Assembly (NCBI GenBank): GCA_009869945.1
Contig: WIXG01000684.1
Span: 1-26,972 of the forward strand
DNA: 26,972 nt
Direction of reading: 5' to 3'
Origin: Mesaphorura yosii
Lineage: Eukaryota > Arthropoda > Collembola > Poduromorpha > Tullbergiidae
Shown: one piece after another, positions 1 through 10,167 of the stretch
Layout: each line of letters starts with the position of its first letter
Numbering within the stretch: position 1 is the stretch's first letter
Made by a program: the position numbers and the translations under genes
The notes under the pieces: generated by a model
What the model was told of the DNA's origin: nothing
Database searches by the model: none
The model's input: only the letters and a program-made list of their open reading frames with translations

Positions 1-31
1 CGGTTGGCAAAGGCAGACTGACTCTATTCAA

Positions 32-190
32 TTTTGTCGGGTAGCAAATTGAATGGATTGCAAACCTGCCGGGTAGCAAATCTCCCGGGTAGCAAATTTC
101 CGGGGTGGCAAACCTGGCGGGTAGCAATCCGCCAGGGTAGCAAAATTCCGGTAGCGTTCTTCCGGGTAGCAAAAATCCGGTAGCAAAACT
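32..190. repeat. Degenerate short tandem repeat, GGGTAGCAAA core
   Basis: About nine loosely spaced copies of the core (C)CGGGTAGCAAA, or shortened forms such as CCGGTAGCAAA, recur at intervals of roughly 15-24 bases. The core is well kept while the linker varies in length and sequence. The array reaches close to the left edge, so it may continue outside the window. It resembles a decaying minisatellite. No long open frame with a recognisable product covers it. Function unknown. Confidence 0.7.
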
Positions 191-195
191 CCTAG

Positions 196-558
196 ATTCG
201 GCTGCTTTTATGCCAAGAATGTAGCCAAGCGGGCGACTTCGGCCAATCCGTGGTGACAGCAGCCGAAATTGTGCTGAGACGCCTCACGCGATGGTGCACC
301 GAGATAGCAGCAGGCATGGCTCACCTCGCCGAGCTCCAAGCCGTGCATGCAGATCTTGCCATAAGAAATGTCCTGCTCTCTAGTTCCGAACCCGACGCTG
401 TTGCAAATAATAAAATTTTGACTCTCCTCTGACAGCTGCACTCGTACTCAAAGCTCATTCCATGGCGGCATCTTGCTCCGAATTGCTCACGCAGCCTCTT
501 TGTCCTGCTTGCGCCGGACGAAGAAGACTCCTTCAAGCACTACAGGCTCGAAAAATAA
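196..558 (+). pseudogene. Receptor tyrosine kinase catalytic-loop fragment (broken)
   Basis: One reading frame carries a tyrosine-kinase-like stretch: EIAAGMAHLAELQAVHADLA followed by IRNVLL, which matches the family pattern IARGM-YL-x-HRDLAARNVL. The catalytic Asp and Asn are present but the HRD Arg is Ala (HAD). Downstream in the same frame, IPWRHLAP corresponds to the P-[VI]-[KR]-W-[ML]-AP(E) activation-segment end. Between them the DFG motif is missing and there is an in-frame TGA at 430-432; APE is replaced by APN and the frame stops at 556-558. The N-lobe (glycine loop, VAVK lysine) and the rest of the C-lobe are absent. An AATAAA lies at 553-558. Best read as a relic of a duplicated kinase gene. 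A very divergent exon is less likely because of the stop and the missing DFG. Confidence 0.7.
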
Positions 559-600
559 AGTAGCCAACAAACTAAAAGAGCTACTTTTAGCATGTCATTT

Positions 601-606
601 TTTATT
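601..606 (-). terminator. Poly(A) signal of the CAP gene
   Basis: TTTATT on the plus strand reads AATAAA on the minus strand, 26 bases past the stop codon of the CAP-domain gene. Confidence 0.6.
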
Positions 607-631
607 CATGTATCGAATTCTTAAATCTTGT

Positions 632-1312
632 CTAGCATCCGACTTCTTGGCCTACTGTTGCTGGATTATTTCCAGGTTGCAAGTAATTGCACACGACATA
701 GGTACAAGAGCCACGCGTAGCAGATCCGCATCCCATGCGTGTCGTGCTCTTCCAAACCAACGCTGTGTAATGTCCATTCATATTACTTCCGCTGATGATG
801 ATTTGTGGATTTTGCTTGTTAAAGAAACGTTTTTCACCGTACCAACCATTCACAGCCGCACTGCCAGAAAGTGGAGCCCCACATTGCATGGCGAGATTCT
901 CACCGTACTGCCCACCCATGGCTGCAGGGCTGTGTGCGAATGAGCCGCTGTTTGCAAGCTGTTGAGCGTACGCTTGAGCAGCGTTTGTAAGGCCGGCATC
1001 TTGAGTGACTTGCCCAGCACATTCGGCGCCGCGCTTGGCGTTGGTGGCAGCGAGAATTTCGACCTGGAATTGAGGCAGTGAAGTTGTAGGCGCTGGTGCT
1101 GGTGCTGGTGGATTAAAAGACCCGAGGAAGGAGCCCGGGAACAAGGAAGGTCCAGCATAGTGGAAAAACTTTTCCTCTGCAGAATTGAGAATAATTTACA
1201 GTACATGGACATTGAATTTAGAGGCAGGCTATTCAAAATCGAAGGACTCACCCTCAGAGGCGCCAGCATTTGCGACGAAGATAAGTGCGAGGGTCAGGTA
1301 GAAGGAATTCAT
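632..1312 (-). CDS. Secreted CAP (SCP/PR-1) domain protein, two exons
   Basis: Spliced product of about 201 aa: exon 1 1312-1252, intron 1251-1177 (GTGAGT...CTGCAG, 75 bp), exon 2 1176-632. Exon 1 encodes a clear signal peptide (MNSFYLTLALIFVANAGA), so the start is well supported. A short Pro/Ala-rich linker (PPAPAPAPTT) follows, then one CAP domain. The four cavity residues of the family are visible: His in FAHS, Glu in GENL, Glu in WYGE and His in GHYTALVW. The C-terminal CxYVVCNYxPxGN signature is also present, with cysteines for disulfides. CAP proteins are small extracellular proteins linked to lipid/sterol binding, reproduction and immunity; the particular role here cannot be told. It resembles single-domain plant PR-1/GAPR-like forms more than large venom antigen-5 forms. 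A TATA box and a poly(A) signal frame the gene. Confidence 0.88.
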
Positions 1313-1378
1313 CTTGAAAAGTGAATGGTCAGGCAGGCATTGAAGTCCAAAATTGACTTGCGGGGTCTGCTCCCGAAG

Positions 1379-1386
1379 TTTTTATA
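1379..1386 (-). promoter_or_regulatory. TATA box upstream of the CAP gene
   Basis: The minus strand reads TATAAAAA about 67 bases upstream of the CAP start codon, leaving room for a transcription start about 30 bases downstream and a short 5' UTR. No strong initiator is obvious. This is a position-and-motif call only. Confidence 0.45.
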
Positions 1387-2043
1387 CAAATCATCCATTC
1401 CAAAGCAGACAGGGAGTGATTGACGCACATCAGAAAATCGCAAATTAAACCTGGAACATCTGTGCTGACTGAATGTAAGCAAAAATTAAAAATTTTCCAC
1501 ACAACTTCAGCGCATGTGCAATTTTTTTCAAGAAATTGATTACCCTCCTGTGGTTGTTTGTTTGAGTTTGAACAGGTTGGGAGGTGTGCCTAGATACATT
1601 GACGGATGCAAAAAATGAAAGAATGTATGAATGAAGAATGAACTTGAATGAAATGAATGAAAATTACTGCACGCGCAATGTTATAAGTTGTGCACCCGGT
1701 TCGACTGTTTTGTCTTCAGTGTCTGTTCTCGCCCGTGCCTTTTAGTTTATCAACTCTGAAGTAAAGAGAGATGGCGGTGGACACCGCTGCTGCTACCGAT
1801 GGACAAAAATATATGTCAGCTGTTATCGTAATAGTGGCATGCTGATAACAGAAATGTCACGAATGGGTGGGCTACTGAAAAGAATTGCCAGACAATTCAA
1901 CTTGTAAATGTCACCACACTTAAGAGTCAAGTCAAGTGGCCCGGTCAAAAAAGTACAGCAAATGGCTTTCACTAGCAGTTCAGTTCGAGCATTGGTTAGA
2001 TTTTGGTGTTGGATCTGATCATATCTGTAGGCAAATATTCGAA
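1387..2043. other. Intergenic region between the CAP gene and endoglycoceramidase
   Basis: No gene seen. It holds a run of imperfect GAATGAAT-type short repeats (about 1615-1670) and AT-rich sequence, and must contain the promoter of the downstream plus-strand enzyme gene. The open frame upstream of 2044 lacks coding character and is not used as an N-terminal extension, because the Met at 2044 starts a good signal peptide. Confidence 0.5.
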
Positions 2044-3708
2044 ATGGCAGGCCGGACCACGCCGCCAAGTCCCTTCTTCTTCGTGACTCTGCTGGCGCTG
2101 ACATCCCAATCATTCACTGAGTGTGCCTCACAATCATTCAATGATCCAACTCCGAAAATTGTGGCTGTTGACGGACAGACTGGCCAGTTTCTTGACTCGT
2201 ACGGCCGCTCACGATTCTTCCATGGGACGAACATCGTGACAAAATCACCTCCTTACTATCCGTCATATGGTCCGCCATCCGTCTGTAATCATACGCTTGG
2301 AAACACACTCTGCGATGCGGACATGGACTACCTGCAGTCACTTGGAGTGAATGCACTTCGACTGGGCGTCATGTGGGCTGGAGCTGAACCCGAGCGAGGC
2401 GTGTATGATGCGGAATATTTCCGAGCCATTCATGACATCGTTCAGCGGTTGGAGGCCCGCGGCATTTACACTCTCGTGGACGTGCATCAAGATGTACTCG
2501 CAAAACAGTTTTGTCAAGAAGGCGTGCCAGATGTGAGTCGAATTAATTACAGACTTTTGAACTGATTTTTGTAGTGGAATTTCATGTTTCTGTAGTGGTT
2601 TGTGTCGCCCGACTGGATCCAAGACCCCAAACTTAAATTTCCATACCCTCAACTAAGCACACCATTCACGGTGGATGAACGTGGAATGCCGGACCCATGG
2701 GAGCAGTGCTGGCAGATAGGAGCCAATTGGTTCGTGAGTTACACGACCGTCGCCGTGAGTGATGCCTTCCAACGACTGTACGACAACCACGATGGACTTG
2801 GCGACTCCTTCTCCGACTACTGGCTAAAGGTGGCTTCCGAGTTCAAGAATTACAGCAGTGTGCTCGGGTACGATCTGCTCAATGAGCCCTGGGCCGGCAA
2901 CATCTGGCGGGATCCAACGCTACTAATTCCTGGTGTTGCGGCCAAGAGGAATTTTGCGCAACTCTGGGAGAATTGTACGACTAAAATCAGGACCGTCGAC
3001 CCGACGACGATTGTATTCTTTGAGAGTGTGACGTGGGACATCGTTGACGGGCATGAGCGTGTACCTGGCGGGGACGGGTCAAAAGCGGGCTTGAGCTACC
3101 ATTACTACGCACCACCACAACTCGGTCTCCAGGTCATGTATTACAATCGTGTGCAAGACCAGCGCAGACTTGAGACGGGCGGAATGTTGACAGAATTTCG
3201 AATGTGGGCGGGTGGACCCGCCGTCATGCGAGAAATGCGTGCAACTGTCGACATGGCCGATGAGAACCTGCAGTCTTGGATGGGATGGGCCTTCAGCACG
3301 GAGAGAGAGACGGATATGGAGATTGAGAAACATTATGGCAGAACGTATGCGACAGCTGTGGCAGGAATTGTGCAGGCAATGAGTTTTAATGAAGTAACTG
3401 CCCAGTTTTCAATCACGTGGACGGCAAATGTGAGCATTATGAATGCTCCGACAGAAGTCAAGATCAATCGTCGGCTGTACTATCCTAATGGAATACGCGT
3501 AGAGGTCGATCCAAGTGATTCACTGACGTGGGAGAAAGTGAATGAGCAAAACCTTCGGTTCTGGTACACATTGAAGGCTGCCAATGGACAGAATATCACA
3601 GTCAGGATCGGGATTGGTGAGGAACCAAATCAAGCTGATACGGATGCCCCGAGGATGACGGTCATGGTGTGTACTTTGCTTGGGTTGTTTGTGTTAAATA
3701 ACATTTAA
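2044..3708 (+). CDS. Endoglycoceramidase-like glycosidase (GH5), secreted
   Basis: Two exons, 2044-2532 and 2596-3708, with a 63-bp GTGAGT...TAG intron, give about 533 aa. Residues about 1-25 (MAGRTTPPSPFFFVTLLALT) form a signal peptide. The GH5 barrel follows: HGTNIV near the first strand, GVNALRLGVMWAGAEP, TLVDVHQD, then GYDLLNEPWAGN carrying the acid/base Glu and GGMLTEFRMWAGG carrying the nucleophile Glu. This set and the PDW segment are typical of endoglycoceramidases, which cut the bond between the oligosaccharide and ceramide of glycosphingolipids. A C-terminal beta-sandwich is likely. The last residues (TVMVCTLLGLFVL then NNI) form a hydrophobic tail that could be a GPI-anchor signal. 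The splice junction rejoins GVPD|WFV in frame. The intron argues against bacterial contamination. AATAAA follows at 3733. Substrate is inferred from the family only. Confidence 0.88.
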
Positions 3709-3732
3709 GAAACAAGCACTTTGCATGTAGAG

Positions 3733-3738
3733 AATAAA
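3733..3738 (+). terminator. Poly(A) signal of the endoglycoceramidase gene
   Basis: AATAAA, 24 bases after the stop codon. Confidence 0.65.
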
Positions 3739-4062
3739 ACAAAATCCTTTCCGCATTCATAAAATGTTGTTGCGTTCTCCCAAGTATAAATTCTTCAGTC
3801 ATTGCCGTTTCAAGTTTAGACGTTTTACTGACAAAATTCATGTATGCCGAGCCAAAACTGCAGGAAATTTGATTTTGGATGCGACCCCGTCCTGCTCTTT
3901 CAGGCTGCACACCGAATAAATAATGAAGAAGCGCAAGCGGAAGCAGAAGATTGCAGCAGAATAACGTTAGCAAAATATGTGGTATTACAATGTATCAAGT
4001 ATCAAGTTTACTTTAGGTTATTAGACTCAATGGCAAACAGCTTCACTTTGGCAACGAACTTC
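3739..4062. other. Tail-to-tail intergenic region
   Basis: This separates the 3' ends of the endoglycoceramidase gene and the ionotropic receptor. It is AT-rich with no open frame of coding character. I see no clear AATAAA on the minus strand for the receptor, so its 3' end may use a variant signal. Confidence 0.5.
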
Positions 4063-6247
4063 TCATTTCAATCCACGTGTTTTGGATCTGGAAACCAACT
4101 CAGCAGCGAGAACGACCAGCGTACACAAGAGCCCGCCCGCCAGCAGCTGGCATGTGAGGCGGACGTCCACAAACTCCACTTCCTTGAACTTCGTGCTGGG
4201 CAGCAGTACGTCGCACTTGGGCGAGACATTAAAGTTCCGTTGAGTCCAGAGGCGCATGTTGCCGGTTTCCATAGTTTTCAGGATGCTGTAGTCAACCGCC
4301 TTCCGAATCCACGAATGCTTTCTGACGAAAGGGCCCATTCTGCGCTTGGCGGTGGGCAATTCCATCGCCTGCACTTCCTCACACGACTCGGAGGCGCTCA
4401 TCAGAGTCCCGCGAATCCCGTTCATCGTCAACTGGTCTGCCACGTACGCAAAGTCCCCTGAGATCACTCCGCCCGCTATCTGTCGCTCCGTCAAGTCATC
4501 GGCCCAGACTTCGTTAGGGGCACTGCGTTGGTAGAGCGTCCGTTCGGACGCGTGGATTGAGTCCTGCAATGCAAAAAAGCCGTTACAGTGACTGCGACTG
4601 CACCGTCCGGATGTGGACTACGACCCTTGGCCTTTACCTTCAGATATGCTTTAGCGATTGGTGACTTCATGGTCGCAATCCTGAGGTTAACAGCCAGGAG
4701 GTCGTCGAGTATTTTGTACGGATTGTTGGGGACCGACAAGAGCGACACGAGGATGCCCGTGTATGCGGCCCAGAGGACGGTAGAGACGAGGAGCTGAGAG
4801 GCGTGGAGAACCCTCAGCGCCGTCAGTTTCGACAAGTGCGGCAGTCCTGCGCGAGTTCGACAGGAAGCTCGTAATGAATCGCTTGAAGTGGTTGAGCTGA
4901 ATAGAGTGCTCAGTTACCTTGAAGGCTGGCAGCTGACAGCGAGCTCTCCAAGCCGGCCGCCCAGCTATGGTCGGTTTCGATCTGCCCGATGGTTCCTGTA
5001 AGTGCGTGCTTGAATAATGCGAAGCAGGCGCAGCTGAAGGCGACCCACACCAAGACGGCCACCCACAAGCTCAATGTGAAAGGCATGAGGACAGCGTCGG
5101 TGTTGAAGTAACCCGTCGCTCGTTTGAAATAAACAAGCACTCTGTAGTCGAATTTCAAATTCTGACAGAGTGATAATTTAAATTTCTTCATAAATGTTTG
5201 CATATTTCGGTGGCTTACTCAATGGGGTTCGTCTCCACATTGAAGCCAACCACGCCGATTCGGCGCCCCACCTGCACCGTCGACGTAATCGCTAAATCTG
5301 CCCTTCCCGCCAGCACTTCGCCAATTTGTCCGCTCCAAGATCCGTCCGCCAGTGGAATTCCAGTTGCCTCAACCACCCGAGCTTCTATGCTGAAGTTGAG
5401 AATGTCTCGCATGGCGTGCAGGAGGTCGACCGCGAATCCAGACTCAAATTCAGGCGGACCCTGCGCCTTAAGTTTGAATTTGGTGTCGAACCAGGTTTCC
5501 ACCACGTCCTAAACGTAGTACACACAAATCGCGGGCTTAAACAAGGATATGAAAATTTGCTTGACTGATCGTACCGCTCCTACAACCACTAAACGCAGGC
5601 CATGGAAATTGTGTGGTACTTCCGGGCGCCGCTGGCTTCGGCAGGGGTTAGCCGAATCCGATTCATGGAAGTCCAGCACAGTGGACGCCGAGGCAATCGT
5701 GTCGAGTCTGTCCACAAATGATTTGTTTCTTTACATACAAAGATCGCAGCACCTGCGAGGTTTACCTGAAGGCGAGGATGCTGTAGAGCCTTACGGAGTC
5801 TGGGAATTCGACGTTCAAGCAAAACAGTTTTGGTAGATATTGGCACTGCTTCATCAGGAACGAGAGCGACAGGTTAGCTTTGAACTCGCTCAAGTCAAAC
5901 TCCCGCTTGTCGCGCAGCCTGAAAGTAGCCATCGCAATGAAGGTCTGATTCTGGCAGTCCCCAGTCTGAAGGAGCTCATGCAAGGACTGCACTGAGGTGA
6001 CATGAGCCACGATCACCACTTCAAAGTTGCCGCTGGTTTCTACTGCGCCCAGGCCTTCAGTTCGACCGCATGACACGAAATGGGAGTTCAAAAGCTCAGG
6101 AAGCACTGTCCTGAGCAGTTGGGCTGCACTACAGGGCGCGTTGTTATTCACAATCCTGAGCTCGTAAGAATCGAGCACGTTCGAGGCAACTGGGTGCCCA
6201 GCGCCAACCATCGAGGCCGTGGCCATTGCAAGTAGAGACTGGATCAT
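4063..6247 (-). CDS. Ionotropic receptor (divergent iGluR-like chemoreceptor), six exons
   Basis: Exons, minus strand: 6247-5766, 5707-5575, 5508-5219, 5141-4918, 4846-4638 and 4563-4063. All introns are GT-AG, 53-78 bp long, and all phases join to 612 aa. The order is: short signal-like N-terminus (MIQSLLAMATASMVGAG); a divergent N-terminal domain; the S1 lobe opening with GLRLVVVGA (about 194-205) and containing GRADLAIT with a following Arg (about 273-287); M1 (PFTLSLWVAVLVWVAFSCAC, about 322-342); the pore region; M3 with AAYTGILVSLLSV at the place of the iGluR SYTANLAAF motif; the S2 lobe; and M4 (about 579-604). The family forms ligand-gated cation channels in the plasma membrane of sensory neurons, usually with co-receptors such as IR25a/IR8a. 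The large divergence suggests a tuning subunit. The ligand cannot be inferred. It lies head to head with a damaged gene across an inserted transposon. Confidence 0.85.
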
Positions 6248-6803
6248 GGCTCGCACTTCTCACAGACACCTGACCCAACCGTTCCGGTGAGTCACACTGA
6301 TTGCGAAGGCAAATTAGGATTATTATTCAATAAAAGGCAACTGCGCATTATCGAACTGGGCTCTGAAGTTGACAGACTCAGAGTAACCGCAATAAAAAAT
6401 TCATCGCACTGTCGAAGTAATCGCGAATTGTGAATCGCGTCTCTTGACCCACAAATCACCTGCACGTGTAGCGGTGTGAACGAGCTCATTTTCCGGTCTG
6501 CGGGTGGTAAATTGTTACCTGAAAGTGGACTGTATACTTAGTTCATGGACTCTATATATACTATATGCAGCTAGTCGCAAAGTAGATTTCACAATCCTAG
6601 AATTTGACAGACTCGTTCGACTGTTTCCTTCAATACTCGTTATCGAGATTAAAGTGCCTCCGCCCTTTATTGAAGTTGACAGCTGCAACATGTTACGTAA
6701 ATTTGATTAGAGCTCCTGGATAATGCCTACTTTGACGATTTTAGGTGCTATCTATTCAATGCCAATTCGCCAGTCACAAATGTACCCGAACTCAAACTCT
6801 CAC
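6248..6803. other. Upstream region of the ionotropic receptor
   Basis: No gene with coding character. It should hold the receptor promoter; a TATATATA-like tract occurs near 6553. The original spacer to the next plus-strand gene is interrupted by the transposon starting at 6806. Confidence 0.45.
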
Positions 6804-6805
6804 TA

Positions 6806-6933
6806 GGGAACGTTAGGTTCTGGTTACTGGTAAATTAATGTAATTCGACTTTTTCTTACTTATGGAGGTCCAAACTGATTAACATGAACCCATAAACCCA
6901 CCACTTTTGCGATTTCCTGATGCCACACGGTTT
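6806..6933 (+). repeat. Left terminal inverted repeat
   Basis: 128 bp matching the reverse complement of 8963-9090 except at three positions. It ends around CCACACGGTTT, after which the two sides diverge. Confidence 0.93.
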
Positions 6934-7061
6934 TAGAGTTAGCCTTTCTTGTATTGCATAGATGGGCATAGATTCTACATGAAGTGTCCACTAACAATCA
7001 TACTTTTGAGTTTATTTTATCAAACAGAAGAATGCTACGAGGTTTTCATAAATACATGCAT

Positions 7062-8762
7062 TTACAAAGCTGAATTTACCGACTCATTGCTGGCCAAGGC
7101 TGGCCTGGTCTCGTCTTTAGTTTGTGAATGAAAATGGTAATTTTCGAAAAAATGCTTAAAACACAAAAAGCGTGCACACCAACTACAACATACAAAGCAC
7201 ACATCAGGACTGTTATCTTCTACACACATCTTATCTGGGTTCTTAAAACAAACTTGTAACACTGATTCAAAATTCTCAGGTTTCTCTTCGCGGTATCCAG
7301 CTTTGTACCATGCATATTGTATCATGGGGATAAATTTGGTGGATGACAATTGATTATGCACCAGTGATTGTAGCTTAATAACATTGTTTCGGTTGTGCAA
7401 ATTGTAATTGAGGTTGTCCAGTGCCACTCGTTTGAACATGTGCTTCACAAATATCTTCCACTGCTGGAAGAAGTACACATCGCATGGCTGTATCGTAGCA
7501 GTAGTCTTTGGTGGAATTTGTAAACGAAGACAACCTTCGGGAAGAATTTCTTGATAAAGTTCATCGTCAACTTGTCCTGACCACGAGTCGTACATGAGAA
7601 CAAATTGATCCTCAATATAGGGCATTAGAGCATCAGTGCAATATTGTTTAACAAGATGTTTTGACAGCTTTCCGGACTTACTGCAAACCACTACAACGTT
7701 TGGAGCTTGAAATAATTTTTTATGCACTATTTTCCCGAACTTGCCCTTTGGCTCTTGCAGGCACAAAAACAATTTCCCAATTAACTTTCCTGCCATTGAT
7801 ATTGTAGGCTGAATTGTGTACGAGTGCGTTGCTGCTGATTTGTTATTGACAGCACCAAATGTTATTTTTTCGCCCTTGATAGTCAGCGTGCGGTTGGACC
7901 TCATTTCATAATTAAAACCGCTTTGGTCAGTGTTTACCACATTTTTCGGGTCGAACAATCCAATAACATTTCTTGAGTTGTTAACAAAATTGATCGCAGT
8001 CTCAATTACAGATGAGACTTCCGTGTGGTAAGTGCTGGACACAATTCGTACAATTTTTCTTGAACAAATTCGGTTCTGATTTTTGAAACTTAAAATCCAG
8101 CTAGGACTTGCACTGAAACTTGACAGTTTTTGCTCTCTTGCTTCTTCCAGACCCCATCTCCGTAGGTCATCATCATGAATTTGTAGTCCTTTCACTCGAC
8201 CGTCCATAAATTTGTGTAACACAGCATGCCTGTAAAAGTAGATACAAAGAGTTGATACGTAGGCTAAGTTTTGCACAATTTTTTAACTTGCATAAAGTAC
8301 TTACCTTACAGCCATCACCTTTTGAGCTCGAGTTCCGTTTGCCTCCACGTATTGCCTGAATCTTGTCACATAATGTGGATACAATACTCTTGGAAAACGA
8401 TGCCTGATGACCTTGAACGTTTTCCCTCGTGATGCGAATGCCAGGACGTTTTTCATGTAGCTTAAGCTGAATTTAGACACATTGTACTTTTTCTTTTCAT
8501 CGCTGTAATAACTGGAAGCTTGCGATTGCTGTTCATGCACTTCGCAGTTTTCATCCTCATATTCATCGTTCAAGTCTTCGAAGTCTAGTGCTTCACTTTC
8601 CTCTATGGATTCGGGCTTGAGGATCAGGGTTTTGAATATTGCAAACAATGAATCCGCGATTTCACATGAAATTTCTTGTTGCGATTGACTCGATGTTTCG
8701 GTCTCTGCGAAATTGTCTTGAACCAGAGCCAAAAACTTTCGTGCAATTCTGACTGGATCCAT
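7062..8762 (-). CDS. Pogo-like DDD transposase
   Basis: Exon 1 8762-8305 and exon 2 8229-7062, joined across a 75-bp GTAAGT...TACAG intron, give about 541 aa with no stop. The N-terminal part is acidic and Ser/Glu-rich, then a basic helix-turn-helix region (about 95-150). Next comes a CENPB/Tc5-type HTH ending in FSASPSWILSFKNQNRICSR. The DDE_1 catalytic domain follows: first Asp in NTDQSGF, second Asp in MYDSWSG, third Asp in IQPCDV, a DDD set as in pogo/Tigger relatives. It cuts and pastes the element by binding the terminal inverted repeats. The C-terminus is Cys-rich (CFVCCSWCARFLCFKHF) and may bind metal. The intron splits the DNA-binding region; both parts are in frame, so the protein looks functional. 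Confidence 0.92.
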
Positions 8763-8962
8763 TTTTGGTTAAATGAGGCAAAGGAAAAGGAGCACTTTAA
8801 ATACTTATTACAGTGGCATTTACATTACACTGATCGCCTTCAAAGAACGAAATGAAACGATTTTAACATTTACTGCACATGCGGATACGCGCGCTTTAAA
8901 CCTTTATGTAACGCACAGCCGTTTTCAACGGTGCTTTGTACGCGCATGGGATACAAAGTTCG

Positions 8963-9090
8963 AAACCGTGTGGCACCACGAAATCGCAAAAGTGGTGGGT
9001 TTATGGGTTCATGTTAATCAGTTTGGACCTCCATAAGTAAGAAAAAGTCGAATTATATTAATTTACCAGTAACCAGAACCTAACGTTCCC
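8963..9090 (-). repeat. Right terminal inverted repeat
   Basis: 128 bp, inverse of 6806-6933, bordered by TA. The transposase start at 8762 lies 200 bp inside it, so this end probably carries the transposase promoter. Confidence 0.93.
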
Positions 9091-9127
9091 TAGTCAGTCG
9101 GCAAACACGAATTTCAGAGGGATTTAA

Positions 9128-10167
9128 AAAATTTTATCCTTTTTTTTATTTGCATTTGGGCATCCTGACCCTACACGAAGCCTACAAGCAGAAAACCCAA
9201 CTACAAGCACCCGCAATCTCATTGGAAGTCTGTTGGCAGGCTGTCAAATCAGACTTGTTGGTTTCAACCATGAAGTCGAAGGGTACACGCGTCTTCTTCA
9301 ACGACTGACCGGTGATGGCACTGTCAGCGTCATAAATTCGTACGAACAAGTACTACCCAGGTGGAATGAAAGCGATGGAACTTTCATTGGACGAGCTCTC
9401 CACTACATTACTGACGTAGGAGGGGTTACCAAATTTACGCCATGCAGGGCACATGTCGTGTTTTTGTCGAATGATGGCCATAAGGAAACGACGCAATTTG
9501 TCCGTGTATTCCAGCAAGATATTTTCATGCATTTCAAACCGGATTTCACGTTCTTCATGGTTCCCGAAGATCTGGCCAAATCTCAAAGAGTGAAAACATA
9601 CGAGCCGTTGAAAGAAATAAGAGGGTATCAAACTACCACTCTTGAGATTTATGGCGGAAGAGAAATCAACTTGATTGGTACGCATCCAAACTCTTGACCA
9701 TCATAGGTGATCAATTTCTGTCTTCCGAACTCGCTAAAGAAAACTCACGCAAATTGCGGGAGCTGGCGAACCATCTTTATCAAATTTCCAACAAGAACAG
9801 GGAGTTCCCTGTTTTCGCTTGGATAAGGGTTCTGCAGGAAATGTACTCTTTGAAAGCAACGCCACTCTGCACAAGTTTCATGCCGCTGTTCAAGTATCGT
9901 CCGTACCCTCAAGATTGTCAAGACTGTCTGCAGCTGGAACCTGTTGAGCTGTTCAACTTCACCGTACTGAATATAGCGACTATAGGGTTGAGCTCAGCTG
10001 GGCTTGGCGAGTTTGGCCTGCTACCATTCAAGGCTTTTCTCGCAGGTTGGAATGTTGAATTTGCCATTCCAATGCATGCAATGAGTGTAGTTTCTCTGCA
10101 AGTAGTCCCGTACTCAGCGATTGTGGTGTTTGACAAGCAGTACATTACTAGCATGACATTGCTGTAG
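9128..10167 (+). pseudogene. Damaged gene of unknown family, possibly receptor N-terminal domain
   Basis: Two long open stretches in different frames, 9128-9697 and 9679-10167, look like one former protein. The first opens with a signal-peptide-like KILSFFLFAFGHP, but the codon before it is TAA, not ATG. It then runs through LAGCQIRLVGFN, PCRAHVVFLSNDGH, PDFTFFMVPEDL and GGREINLIG. The second continues with GDQFLSSELAKENSRKLREL and PLFKYRPYP. A frame change at about 9675-9710 could be read as a 29-bp GT-AG intron, but that is shorter than any intron seen here, so a frameshift is more likely. I do not recognise the family. Position (head to head with an ionotropic receptor) and the secreted N-terminus make an IR-type amino-terminal domain possible, but no pore or M1-M4 follows. 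The transposon lies 37 bp upstream. Confidence 0.45.

Larger units (their letters stand above)
6806..9090 (-). mobile_element. Pogo/Tigger-like DNA transposon, complete, 2285 bp
   Basis: The element begins GGGAACGTTAGG at 6806 and ends with the inverse at 9090. It is flanked by a TA target duplication (6804-6805 and 9091-9092), as in the Tc1/mariner-pogo group. Terminal inverted repeats are 128 bp each (6806-6933 and 8963-9090); I count 3 mismatches. It encodes one intact two-exon transposase on the minus strand. Near-identical ends plus an open transposase suggest a recent, possibly still active insertion. Confidence 0.93.

Noticed and set aside
32..190. CRISPR-like array
   Set aside because: Core too short, spacers irregular and the genome is eukaryotic.
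2044..3708. Bacterial contamination as the source of the endoglycoceramidase
   Set aside because: A spliced intron, an AATAAA signal and the arthropod neighbourhood place it in the animal genome; ancient transfer remains possible.
9677..9705. 29-bp GT-AG interval as a genuine intron
   Set aside because: Every other intron here is 53-78 bp; this is below the usual spliceosomal limit, so a frameshift is preferred, though not proven.
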